Below are positions 1 to 6,011 of a stretch of DNA of 6,498 bases, piece by piece. The notes under the pieces were generated by a model. That model worked only from the letters and a program-made list of their open reading frames with translations. It made no database searches and was not told where the DNA came from. The translations under genes and the position numbers were made by a program. Source of the DNA: Terriglobia bacterium (lineage in GTDB: Bacteria; Acidobacteriota; Terriglobia; UBA7540); contig JASHYZ010000420.1 in the NCBI GenBank assembly GCA_030042795.1, positions 1-6,498 of the forward strand, read 5' to 3'. The first letter of the stretch is position 1. Every line of letters begins with the position of its first letter.

Positions 1-783
1 GACACTTACCGCGGCACTTACGGCGTGCGTCCGGAATGCGCATCGGAAGACTGCCTGAATTACCTTGAGAAGGAGCTCTTCCGGCGCCGCGTGGATCCCG
101 AGGAAGTGGCGGCCATCTTCATTGAGCCCATTCAGGGTGAAGGCGGATATCTGCCGGCTCCCTCAGAGTTCCTGCAGGGACTGGAACGGATTTGCCGCAA
201 GTATGGCATTCTGCTGGTGGCTGATGAAGTGCAATCGGGTATGGGTAGGACGGGCAAGTGGTGGGCCGTCGATCACGCTGGCGTGGAGCCCGACATCATC
301 TGTACCGCCAAGGGGATCGCATCAGGTATGCCGCTGGGCGCCATCATCGCGCGCTCGTCCGTGATGAACTGGGCGCCCGGCGCGCACGCGTCGACCTTCG
401 GCGGAAACCCGGTTTGCATCGCGGCGTCGCTCGCTACTCTCGATCTGCTAGAGCGGAAGTACATCGCCAATGCGGCTCGCATGGGCGAGCTCATCTTCAG
501 CCGAACCGCTGATTGGCGGGAGCGGCACGCCATTGTTGGCGACATCCGAGGCAAGGGCCTGATGATCGGCATTGAAATCGTGCGCGATCAAAGGACGAAG
601 GAGAAAGCGCCCGACCTGCGCAACCGCATCGTTCAACTGGCGTTCCAGCAGGGACTTCTGTTGCTGGGCTCAGGAGATACCACGTTGCGGCTCTGTCCAC
701 CGCTGGTGATTGACGAGGAGCAGGCGGACTTCGCCGTGCGCACTCTCGATGCTTGCATCACTGAGGCCGAGAGCTCGATCTAG
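1..783 (+). CDS. Class-III PLP-dependent aminotransferase, C-terminal part (5' end outside window)
   Basis: The reading frame is open from base 1 to the TAG at 781-783 and gives 260 residues, so the N-terminal part of a typical 430-450-residue protein is missing. Visible motifs are those of the acetylornithine/4-aminobutyrate aminotransferase family: IEPIQGEGGY, then VADEVQSGMGRTGK, whose Asp (residue 75 of this fragment) should contact the PLP pyridine nitrogen, then TAKGIASGMPLGA, whose Lys (residue 104, codon 310-312) should form the Schiff base, and STFGGNP near residue 132. The C-terminal small domain ends with LRLCPPLVIDEEQADF. The family moves an amino group from an omega- or alpha-amino acid to a 2-oxo acid in the cytoplasm; some relatives are amino-acid racemases. 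The DEVQSGMGRTGKWW and GVEPDII wording resembles GabT-like proteins, but substrate cannot be fixed from this part. It ends 28 bases before the next gene, so cotranscription is likely. Family call is sure, substrate is not. Confidence 0.95.
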   Translation, partial: DTYRGTYGVRPECASEDCLNYLEKELFRRRVDPEEVAAIFIEPIQGEGGYLPAPSEFLQGLERICRKYGILLVADEVQSGMGRTGKWWAVDHAGVEPDIICTAKGIASGMPLGAIIARSSVMNWAPGAHASTFGGNPVCIAASLATLDLLERKYIANAARMGELIFSRTADWRERHAIVGDIRGKGLMIGIEIVRDQRTKEKAPDLRNRIVQLAFQQGLLLLGSGDTTLRLCPPLVIDEEQADFAVRTLDACITEAESSI

Positions 784-811
784 GCCCCAACTCGGAAGGT
801 GGCCGCGCTGC

Positions 812-1357
812 ATGGTTCTGCTGGCTCGTGCCGTCTACCGGTTTCTGGTGTGGCGAGAGCGTCGCTCTGCCCAGCGTGCTCAGGGCCGACCCCGGACCAG
901 GCGCTTCAACGGGCGTCGAGCTGAGAGTCCCCAACGAGATTCCGCCCACCTCGAGGCGGGTCGCCGCGGTGAGACGCTGGCTTACTGGTACTTGCGCCGG
1001 GCAGGGTACATCGTGGTGGCGCGGAACCGGCGCCCGGGAGTAGCGCGCGAACACCAGCCGGGCCCGGTACCCGGCGAACTTGACCTGGTAGCCTGGGACG
1101 GGCCGGTGCTGGCCTTTGTCGAGGTTAAGACCCGCACTTCAGCAGAAGCCCAGTCTGACGCCCGCCTGGTTCAGGCCGCCCAGCGCGAGCGGATCGTGCG
1201 GGCCGCGAGAGCGTATATCCGCAAGCTTCGACGCGCGGGGAAGATCACTTACCGGTTCGATGTCATCCTGGTGGCGTGGAATCCGACCGAAGGGTATACA
1301 GTGAAGCTTGTGAGAGACGCCTTCAAGGCCGCAGGCCCACAGCAAATGAGTTGGTAG
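812..1357 (+). CDS. yraN: YraN/UPF0102 family protein, PD-(D/E)XK nuclease-like fold
   Basis: This 181-residue protein carries the UPF0102 signature in order: AGRRGETLAYWYLRRAGY (residues 49-66), GELDLVAWDG (88-97), FVEVKTR (102-108) and a C-terminal AAQRERI...YRFDVILV block (to about 153). Glu53, Asp91, Glu104 and Lys106 are where a PD-(D/E)XK active site would sit. The family is widespread and its role is poorly defined; a nuclease-like function is inferred from the fold. I chose the ATG at 812 because GGAAGGTGG (794-802) lies at ribosome-binding distance and the residues after it fit the protein better; a longer frame reaching back to a GTG at 710 overlaps the aminotransferase and has no family similarity. 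Compared with the usual 115-130 residues it has a basic, Arg-rich N-terminal extension of about 48 residues and a short insert (about residues 75-86) before GELDL. It probably shares a transcript with the upstream aminotransferase. Confidence 0.9.
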   Translation: MVLLARAVYRFLVWRERRSAQRAQGRPRTRRFNGRRAESPQRDSAHLEAGRRGETLAYWYLRRAGYIVVARNRRPGVAREHQPGPVPGELDLVAWDGPVLAFVEVKTRTSAEAQSDARLVQAAQRERIVRAARAYIRKLRRAGKITYRFDVILVAWNPTEGYTVKLVRDAFKAAGPQQMSW

Positions 1358-1458
1358 CAAACGGACGCTTCCTATTTGCTGGAGCGCAATCCAACCACGC
1401 TGAGAGTCTTTGTCGCGCGCTGGCTTGAGATCACGAGCATCATAACGAGAACTCCCCC

Positions 1459-1464
1459 GGAGAG
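1459..1464 (+). promoter_or_regulatory. Ribosome binding site supporting the TTG start of galT
   Basis: GGAGAG lies five bases before the TTG at 1470. It decides the start: no ATG or GTG upstream in this frame is better placed, and the family N-terminus begins right at the TTG. Confidence 0.7.
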
Positions 1465-1469
1465 AGAAC

Positions 1470-2516
1470 TTGCCTGAGCTCCGCAAAGACCCGGTTGTGG
1501 GCCGCTGGGTGATTATCGCTACCGACCGGGCCAAGCGGCCTACCGATTTCGTCCGCGAGAGCGTCGTCATCCGGGGCTCCAGGTTCTGCCCTTTCTGCTA
1601 CGGCAACGAGTCGAAGACGCCGCCGGAGATACTTGCTTACCGCAACAACGGAGGCTTTCGCGATACTTCAGGCTGGCAAGTGCGCGTCGTACCCAATAAA
1701 TTCCCTGCGCTCGGAATTGAGGGTTCCTTGAACCGGCAAGGCGAAGGACTCTATGACAAGATGAACGGCATCGGCGCCCACGAAGTGATCATCGAGACGC
1801 CCGATCACCGCGCCACCCTGGCCACGTTGCCACCTGCGCAGCTCGAATCTGTGTTGTGGGCTTATCGTGACCGGATTGTAGACCTCAAGCAGGACCGGCG
1901 CTTCAAGTACATCCTGATTTTCAAGAACCACGGCGCGGCCGCCGGGGCGACGCTCGAACACACTCACTCGCAACTGATTGCCCTGCCTGTAGTTCCCAAA
2001 TGGGTCGTCGAGGAAGTGACCGGTGCGCGCGATTACTTCGCCTACAAAGAACGGTGCATTTTCTGCGACATTCTTCGCCAGGAGATGTCCGCCGATGTGC
2101 GACTGGTCGCGCAAAATGACCTGTTTGCGGCTCTCTCGCCTTTTGCACCCCGCTTCCCATTCGAGCTTTGGCTCGTGCCCAAAGTCCACCAGTCAGCGTT
2201 CGAGGAATCCTCAAGGGAGGATTTGCAGCAACTGGCGGTGTTGCTGAAGGATATGCTCGGCCGCCTCGACGTGGTGCTTGACCATCCCGCCTACAATTAC
2301 GTCATCCATACCTCGCCGGTGCCGGAGCATTTGAACGACTACTATCATTGGCATCTCGAAATTATGCCGAAGCTTACAAATCTGGCCGGCTTTGAATGGG
2401 GAACAGGATTTCACATCAATCCCACGTCGCCTGAAGAGGCCGCCAAGTTTCTGAAGGAGACCGCGCCACAGGTCGGACAAGGTAACGGCTTGACCTATAG
2501 CGAACGCATTGGATGA
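1470..2516 (+). CDS. galT: Galactose-1-phosphate uridylyltransferase (GalT)
   Basis: The 348-residue product starts MPELRKDPVVGRWVIIA, the usual N-terminus of GalT. It would exchange UMP between UDP-glucose and galactose-1-phosphate in the cytoplasmic Leloir pathway. Cys40 and Cys43 (FCPFC), His104 (GAHEV) and His164 are placed as the zinc ligands known in E. coli GalT. The active-site segment is EHTHSQ, with His166 as the expected UMP-carrying nucleophile and Gln168 behind it; E. coli has HPHGQ here, so the Pro is Thr and the Gly is Ser. A second Cys pair (CIFC, 196-199) and the C-terminal HIT-like domain (YNYVIHTSP, YYHWHLEIMPKL) follow. The start is TTG, chosen because GGAGAG (1459-1464) precedes it by five bases and homology begins there. 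No galK or galE is adjacent. A related nucleotidyl transferase such as ADP-glucose phosphorylase cannot be excluded. Confidence 0.93.
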   Translation: MPELRKDPVVGRWVIIATDRAKRPTDFVRESVVIRGSRFCPFCYGNESKTPPEILAYRNNGGFRDTSGWQVRVVPNKFPALGIEGSLNRQGEGLYDKMNGIGAHEVIIETPDHRATLATLPPAQLESVLWAYRDRIVDLKQDRRFKYILIFKNHGAAAGATLEHTHSQLIALPVVPKWVVEEVTGARDYFAYKERCIFCDILRQEMSADVRLVAQNDLFAALSPFAPRFPFELWLVPKVHQSAFEESSREDLQQLAVLLKDMLGRLDVVLDHPAYNYVIHTSPVPEHLNDYYHWHLEIMPKLTNLAGFEWGTGFHINPTSPEEAAKFLKETAPQVGQGNGLTYSERIG

Positions 2517-2527
2517 TGTTACATCCC

Positions 2528-2558
2528 GCAAGGGCACGGCTTTTAGCCGTGCCCTTGC
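2528..2558. repeat. Perfect 13-bp inverted repeat after galT: REP-like palindrome or terminator
   Basis: The left arm GCAAGGGCACGGC (2528-2540) and right arm GCCGTGCCCTTGC (2546-2558) are exact reverse complements separated by the loop TTTTA. It begins 11 bases after the galT stop. RNA from either strand would fold into a very stable hairpin. A U-tract of the kind expected of an intrinsic terminator is absent on the + side (the next bases are ACCACCCAA), so it may instead be a dispersed intergenic palindrome. Palindromes with a GGCACGGC...GCCGTGCC core are, from memory, common in acidobacterial intergenic regions; I cannot verify this here. It could still protect the galT mRNA 3' end or assist termination. 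Confidence 0.8.
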
Positions 2559-2618
2559 ACCACCCAACTTGCCTCAAGACTTAATGCGCCGTGTATAGGC
2601 GACCAAGCTTACGATTCT

Positions 2619-2635
2619 GCGTGTTATAAACACGC
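2619..2635. repeat. Short perfect inverted repeat upstream of the rlpA promoter
   Basis: GCGTGTT (2619-2625) and AACACGC (2629-2635) are exact reverse complements around ATA. The dyad ends 20 bases before the -35 box at 2656. It could be an operator for a dimeric regulator, or a weak transcription stop after galT; the following TTAATAA is only mildly T-rich. Structure is certain, role is not. Confidence 0.5.
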
Positions 2636-2655
2636 TTAATAACCGGCGATTTCAA

Positions 2656-2684
2656 TTGACATAATCTACCAAATTCTGTATATT
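2656..2684 (+). promoter_or_regulatory. Sigma-70-type promoter for rlpA
   Basis: The -35 box TTGACA (2656-2661) is a perfect consensus. It is followed by a 17-base spacer and the -10 box TATATT (2679-2684), which matches five of six consensus positions. Transcription would start near 2691, leaving an untranslated leader of about 70 bases before rlpA. The promoter sits in a markedly AT-rich patch (about 2620-2725), unlike the GC-rich genes around it. It may also serve the thioredoxin-like gene downstream. Confidence 0.75.
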
Positions 2685-2761
2685 CTTCTTATCCAATTTT
2701 CCCAGACAATTTATTATGATCTTGGCGGTTGCTGCCGCTTCTGGGGCGTCATGGAGGTTGA

Positions 2762-3229
2762 ATGAGGAATTTGATAATGTGCTGCGCAGTAGCGGCGCTG
2801 GTCGCCCTCTCGGGTCAGACGGAAGCCCGTGTCCCGGCACGCTACCGTCAGGCGAGCGTTGTTCCCTTGACTTGGACTGAAGTTGGCTGGTCAAGCTGGT
2901 ACGGCTCCGAGTCCGCCGGCAAGACAGCAAGCGGGGAATCGTATGATATGAACAAATTAACGGCCGCACATCGCACGCTTCCGTTCAACTCCAAAATCAA
3001 GGTGACGAACCTCAGAAACGGCAAGGAAGTCACCGTACGCGTTAACGATCGGGGTCCAAACGTCCCTGGGCGCCTCCTGGACCTGTCCAAGGCAGCCGCC
3101 CAAAAGCTGGGTTTCATCGGTTCCGGTCATGCTCCCGTCCGGCTCACGGTGGTCCGGTATCCCAAGGGGTACGTCGCGCAGCCCAGTTCTCACCCCCTTC
3201 TCGCCTCTTGCGTAAGGCGGGCTAAATAG
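2762..3229 (+). CDS. rlpA: RlpA-like septal-ring lytic transglycosylase, double-psi beta-barrel, exported
   Basis: The 155-residue protein begins with a signal peptide (MRNLIMCCAVAALVALSGQTEA, cleavage probably after Ala22). The cysteines at 7 and 8 do not make a convincing lipobox, so it looks like a soluble secreted form rather than the lipoprotein known in Proteobacteria. The RlpA barrel follows from about residue 42 to 132: GWSSWYG, KTASGESYD, LTAAHRTLPF, VTVRVNDRGP, and LDLSKAAAQKLG. Glu59 and Asp96 are 37 residues apart, the same spacing as Glu120 and Asp157, the catalytic pair of Pseudomonas aeruginosa RlpA, which cleaves peptidoglycan strands lacking stem peptides. There is no SPOR domain; the last 20 residues are an unremarkable basic tail, so recruitment to septal glycan must differ if it is septal at all. 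GGAGG (2753-2757) lies four bases before the ATG, a slightly short spacing. Confidence 0.93.
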   Translation: MRNLIMCCAVAALVALSGQTEARVPARYRQASVVPLTWTEVGWSSWYGSESAGKTASGESYDMNKLTAAHRTLPFNSKIKVTNLRNGKEVTVRVNDRGPNVPGRLLDLSKAAAQKLGFIGSGHAPVRLTVVRYPKGYVAQPSSHPLLASCVRRAK

Positions 3230-3341
3230 CTCAGCGTGCCGCCGCAGCCAGGTTTTTCCTCCTTTTTTCGCGCCGCCGTCTATGGTGTAATACCACCGGA
3301 AGGCGTCTGGCATCGAATTGTGCAAACGTGAAGGGAGAAGC

Positions 3342-3824
3342 ATGGTAACCGGAGTTTACAGAAAAGCCGGCTTGGCGTTGATTGCCACGCTCGCGATGGC
3401 GGCCGGAACACTTGGGGCGGCCAACCCCATCTACGACGAGAGCGCGGACGCGCATCAGCAGATCGCGGCCGCGATGGCCCAGGCTTCGCGCTCGGGCAAG
3501 AACGTGGTGCTCGACTTCGGCGCCAACTGGTGCGGTGACTGCCACGCCCTTGACGCCCAGATGCGCTCGCCAGCGCTTGCCAGTTTGGTGGAAAAGAACT
3601 ACGTAGTAGTCCACGTCGATGTCGGCCGCATGAACAAGAACGTAGACCTGGCGCAGAAGTATGGCATCCCGCTCAGCAGGGGTATTCCCGCTCTGGCCGT
3701 GCTTAACTCGCATGGCAAGCTACTCTTCTCTCAAGATCAGGGCCAGTTCGAAGATGCCCGTCACCTTAGCTCCGACTCGTTCAAGCAATTCTTCGAGCAG
3801 TGGAGGCCGAAGGCGTTCAATTAA
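3342..3824 (+). CDS. Exported thioredoxin-family protein with WCGDC motif
   Basis: The 160-residue protein has a signal peptide ([16 protein letters not shown], cleavage probably after Ala26 or Ala27) and a thioredoxin fold. [13 protein letters not shown] (residues 55-67) gives the redox pair Cys64 and Cys67 in a CGDC motif, followed by HALDAQM; GIPAL (114-118) supplies the cis-proline (Pro116) opposite the active site. The Asp between the cysteines is unlike classical CGPC thioredoxin and resembles thioredoxin-like domains of the thioredoxin_7/DUF255 sort. It probably reduces or exchanges disulfides on periplasmic proteins; partner and direction are unknown. I chose the ATG at 3342 because AAGGGAG (3331-3337) precedes it well; an in-frame upstream start at 3318 would add eight residues before the signal peptide without a ribosome-binding site. 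It lies 112 bases after rlpA in the same direction. Its TAA overlaps the mnmG stop. Confidence 0.9.
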   Translation: MVTGVYRKAGLALIATLAMAAGTLGAANPIYDESADAHQQIAAAMAQASRSGKNVVLDFGANWCGDCHALDAQMRSPALASLVEKNYVVVHVDVGRMNKNVDLAQKYGIPLSRGIPALAVLNSHGKLLFSQDQGQFEDARHLSSDSFKQFFEQWRPKAFN

Positions 3825-5884
3825 GCTGAAGCCCGTTCCATTGCCCGCCGCTGAAAGATTTCAATATAGACGTTCACCAGGCTGACGGCGGCCGGCGTGA
3901 TGCCGGGGATGCGCGCGGCCTGCCCGAGCGTCAGCGGCTTCACGCGGGTAAGCTTCTCCACCACCTCGCGTGAGAGCCCTGACACCTGGCGGTAATCAAA
4001 CCAGTCCGGAATGCGCCGGGTTTCCGCGCGTTTCATGCGCTCGATCTGCCTCTCCTGCTGCGCCAAATATCCCTCGTACTTGAAGCCGGTCTCCACGCGC
4101 AGTGCTTCTTCGCGGGCGAAGAGACACGGTGCGGCATTATCTCCCTCCAGCGAACCTTGCTCGAGGGAGCCGCCGAGCGGAGACAGCCCCTGGCCCGCCA
4201 ACTCTTGGTTCACCCATTCAATCAAGTCCTGGATTGACACCTCAGGCCGCTTCAAAAGCTGCGCGCCGTTGAGTGGAGCGGACCCCGTGAAGCGGTCGCC
4301 TGCCAGCATGCCGAGCTTCGTGTACACCGCGCGGCCCACGGGCGTCTCAGGATCGAGCCGTGTTTCCAGCAGAAACCGCGTAGCGGCTGAAATGCGTTGC
4401 TGCTTCTCAAGATACGCTTCGTAGTCCGCCTTACGAATCGTTCCGGCCGCGTAAGCCAGAGGAGTAAGCCTCTCGTCAGCGTTGTCAATCCGCAGGTGCA
4501 GCCGGAACTCAGCCCGCGAGGTGAACATGCGATAAGGCTCGTCACAGCCTTTGCTCACCAGATCGTCGATCAAGATGCCGGTGTAACCTTGGGTCCGTTC
4601 GATCACGAGCGGCTCGCGTCCTTGAACACGGAGTCCCGCATTGATGCCGCCCATAATGCCCTGGCAGGCCGCCTCCTCATAACCCGTGGTGCCGTTGATC
4701 TGCCCCGCCAAAAAAAGGTTTTCAATCTTCTTAGTCTCTAGCCACGGCGTCAGTTCGGTGGGCTGCACCATGTCGTATTCGATGGCGTAGCCGGGCCGGA
4801 TCATATCCGCCTGCTCGAGGCCTGGAATCGAGCGCACCATAGCCCATTGCACGTCGATGGGCATGGAGGTGGACATGCCGTTCACGTAGATTTCGTTCGT
4901 GTCCAGGCCCTCGGGCTCCAGAAAGATCTGGTGTTGAGCCTTGTCGGGGAACTTCACCACCTTGTCTTCGATCGACGGGCAATAGCGCGGTCCGAGGCCC
5001 TTGATCTGGCCGGAATAGAGCGGCGAGCGCTGCATGTTTTGCCGCAGCACCTGGTGTGTCTCGGCGTTCGTGTAAGTGATCCAGCAAACCGTTTGCGGCT
5101 GTGTGATAGCACGGGTGCGGAAGCTGAAAGGCGTCGGAATGCGATCGCCCGGCTGTACCTGAAACGGCGTGAAATCGATCGTCCGGGCGTCGAGTCGCGG
5201 CGGCGTCCCGGTCTTCAGGCGCCCGATTTCGAATCCGAGCCTGCGCAGCGCCTCGCCAAGCATCACCGCAGGCGATTCGCCGGAACGACCGGCCGCGTAC
5301 GTTTCTTCCCCGCAGTGAATCAAGCCGTTCAGAAAGGTACCGGTGGTAATCACCACCGCGACCGCTTCCACGGTGCGGCCGTCGCGCAGCTTGAGGCCGC
5401 AAACGCGGTAAGCGCGGCCCTTGCCGTCGCCCCGGGCAGGCACAAGGCCTGCCCCTACGTCCCGCGTGGCCGCGGCGGGTACCCTCTCCAGCACTAAATC
5501 GACCACCTCGGCCTGCTTGATCCGCAGGTTAGGCTCAGCCTCCAGCACCTGCCGCATCTTCATGCGGTAGAGCTTCTTATCGGCCTGCGCCCGGGGCGAC
5601 CAGACGGCCGGCCCGCGGCTTGTGTTCAGCAGCCGGAACTGGATGCCGACGGCGTCGATCACCTCGCTCATCACGCCGCCCAGCGCATCGACTTCGCGCA
5701 CGAGATGTCCCTTGGCGACGCCGCCCACCGCAGGGTTGCATGACATTTGGGCAATCAGGTCAAGGTTCATGGTATAGAGTGCGGTGCGCAGCCCCATGCG
5801 AGCCGCCGCCACGGCCGCCTCGCATCCGGCGTGACCGGCGCCCACCACCGCCACGTCATAGTTTTCGGTGAATCTTGCCGTCAT
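3821..5884 (-). CDS. mnmG: tRNA uridine-5-carboxymethylaminomethyl modification enzyme MnmG (GidA)
   Basis: MnmG works with the GTPase MnmE to install carboxymethylaminomethyl or aminomethyl groups at C5 of wobble uridine in several tRNAs, using FAD, NADH and methylene-tetrahydrofolate. The 687-residue product shows the FAD dinucleotide motif [12 protein letters not shown] (13-24), MSCNPAVGG (47-55), [17 protein letters not shown] (87-103), and both GidA signatures, [11 protein letters not shown] (298-308) and [17 protein letters not shown] (393-409). The C-terminal MnmE/tRNA-binding helical domain has KYEGYL (602-607), DYRQVSGLS (630-638) and [11 protein letters not shown]. Cys49 and Cys302 match the conserved cysteines 47 and 277 of E. 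coli MnmG. It is about 58 residues longer than the 629-residue E. coli protein, mainly through two insertions (residues about 134-157 and 561-597) described separately. The start is the ATG at 5884, with TTGAGG eight bases upstream; a TTG at 5917 would add eleven residues outside the family. mnmE is not adjacent within this window. Confidence 0.97.
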   Translation of the reverse strand: MTARFTENYDVAVVGAGHAGCEAAVAAARMGLRTALYTMNLDLIAQMSCNPAVGGVAKGHLVREVDALGGVMSEVIDAVGIQFRLLNTSRGPAVWSPRAQADKKLYRMKMRQVLEAEPNLRIKQAEVVDLVLERVPAAATRDVGAGLVPARGDGKGRAYRVCGLKLRDGRTVEAVAVVITTGTFLNGLIHCGEETYAAGRSGESPAVMLGEALRRLGFEIGRLKTGTPPRLDARTIDFTPFQVQPGDRIPTPFSFRTRAITQPQTVCWITYTNAETHQVLRQNMQRSPLYSGQIKGLGPRYCPSIEDKVVKFPDKAQHQIFLEPEGLDTNEIYVNGMSTSMPIDVQWAMVRSIPGLEQADMIRPGYAIEYDMVQPTELTPWLETKKIENLFLAGQINGTTGYEEAACQGIMGGINAGLRVQGREPLVIERTQGYTGILIDDLVSKGCDEPYRMFTSRAEFRLHLRIDNADERLTPLAYAAGTIRKADYEAYLEKQQRISAATRFLLETRLDPETPVGRAVYTKLGMLAGDRFTGSAPLNGAQLLKRPEVSIQDLIEWVNQELAGQGLSPLGGSLEQGSLEGDNAAPCLFAREEALRVETGFKYEGYLAQQERQIERMKRAETRRIPDWFDYRQVSGLSREVVEKLTRVKPLTLGQAARIPGITPAAVSLVNVYIEIFQRRAMERASA
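4142..4171 (-). repeat. Short tandem repeat in mnmG encoding [10 protein letters not shown]
   Basis: Two imperfect 15-base units, read on the - strand, encode residues 572-581 (GSLEQ then GSLEG). The same DNA contains CTCCCTC (4141-4147) and GAGGGAG (4163-4169), an inverted repeat. It lies in a linker before KYEGYL that is about 27 residues longer than in E. coli MnmG, so this is probably a locally expanded surface loop. Confidence 0.55.
5414..5482 (-). repeat. REP-like palindromic element inserted in frame in mnmG
   Basis: On the + strand GGGCAGGC (5434-5441) and GCCTGCCC (5447-5454) form an exact 8-bp stem with loop ACAAG; the coding strand begins GTAGGGGCAGGC. Translated in the mnmG frame it gives VGAGLVPAR (residues 143-151). 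I recall GAGLVPAR as a recurring peptide produced where this palindromic repeat is translated in environmental bacteria; this is memory, not a search. The stretch falls between two beta-strands of the MnmG domain (VVDLVLE and VCGLKLRDG), where E. coli has a tight turn; from VVDL to GTF there are 58 residues here against about 34 in E. coli. The limits given are approximate; the palindromic core is 5432-5459. Confidence 0.75.
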
Positions 5885-5892
5885 TTGTGAAG

Positions 5893-5898
5893 CCTCAA
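5893..5898 (-). promoter_or_regulatory. Ribosome binding site deciding the mnmG start
   Basis: TTGAGG on the - strand ends eight bases before the ATG at 5884. It favours that ATG over the in-frame TTG at 5917, whose extra residues belong to the upstream antitoxin remnant rather than to MnmG. Confidence 0.65.
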
Positions 5899-5916
5899 AT
5901 TCGCCATTTCTGCTCA

Positions 5917-5957
5917 ACTCTCAGGGGTCTGCGAGAGTCCTTATCTCCGCGAGGAGA
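5917..5957 (-). other. Two small adjacent hairpins in the mnmG leader region
   Basis: ACTCTC (5917-5922) pairs with GAGAGT (5933-5938) around a 10-base loop, and TCTCC (5944-5948) pairs with GGAGA (5953-5957) around GCGA, or UCGC when read on the mnmG strand. Both stems would be in the mRNA leader if mnmG is transcribed from upstream of 5957. They lie within the antitoxin remnant, so they may be accidental. Confidence 0.3.
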
Positions 5958-6011
5958 GACCACATGAGCGTGGCACCTCGGTTTGAATTCAGAGATGGGA
6001 ATCCATTCCAT

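Larger units (their letters stand above)
5885..6011 (-). pseudogene. Frameshifted Phd/YefM-type antitoxin remnant
   Basis: On the - strand an ATG at 6011, preceded by GGAG seven bases upstream, opens MEWIPISEFKPRCHA, which closely resembles the N-terminus of Phd/YefM antitoxins (typically IPISEFKA-x-C). In that frame the similarity then stops and the frame ends at 5895. In the next frame, from 5956 on, the sequence reads LLAEIRTLADP, a TGA at 5921-5923, then [10 protein letters not shown]. This lines up with the next part of the family, usually of the form LLEEVRRTGEPIELTRNGKPVA. The remnant therefore needs one indel (about four residues plus a frame change between 5956 and 5966) and one nonsense change. 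The rest of the antitoxin and any PIN, RelE or Doc toxin are missing; mnmG begins directly after. The family assignment rests on pattern recognition only; a chance resemblance is possible. Confidence 0.5.

Noticed and set aside
710..811. Upstream GTG start for yraN, overlapping the aminotransferase
   Set aside because: The added 34 residues have no family similarity, and a good ribosome-binding site precedes the ATG at 812.
1356..1380. AGCAAA...TTTGCT inverted repeat after yraN as a terminator
   Set aside because: Six AT-rich pairs with a 13-base loop and no T-run are too weak to call.
3265..3295. Possible separate promoter for the thioredoxin-like gene (TTTTTC ... TAATAC)
   Set aside because: The -35 match is poor and the -10 is only partial; cotranscription from the rlpA promoter is simpler.
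4731..5497. Long open frames inside mnmG on both strands (up to 223 codons)
   Set aside because: They are Arg-, Ala- and Gly-rich shadows caused by GC-rich codon use in mnmG and contain no recognisable domain.
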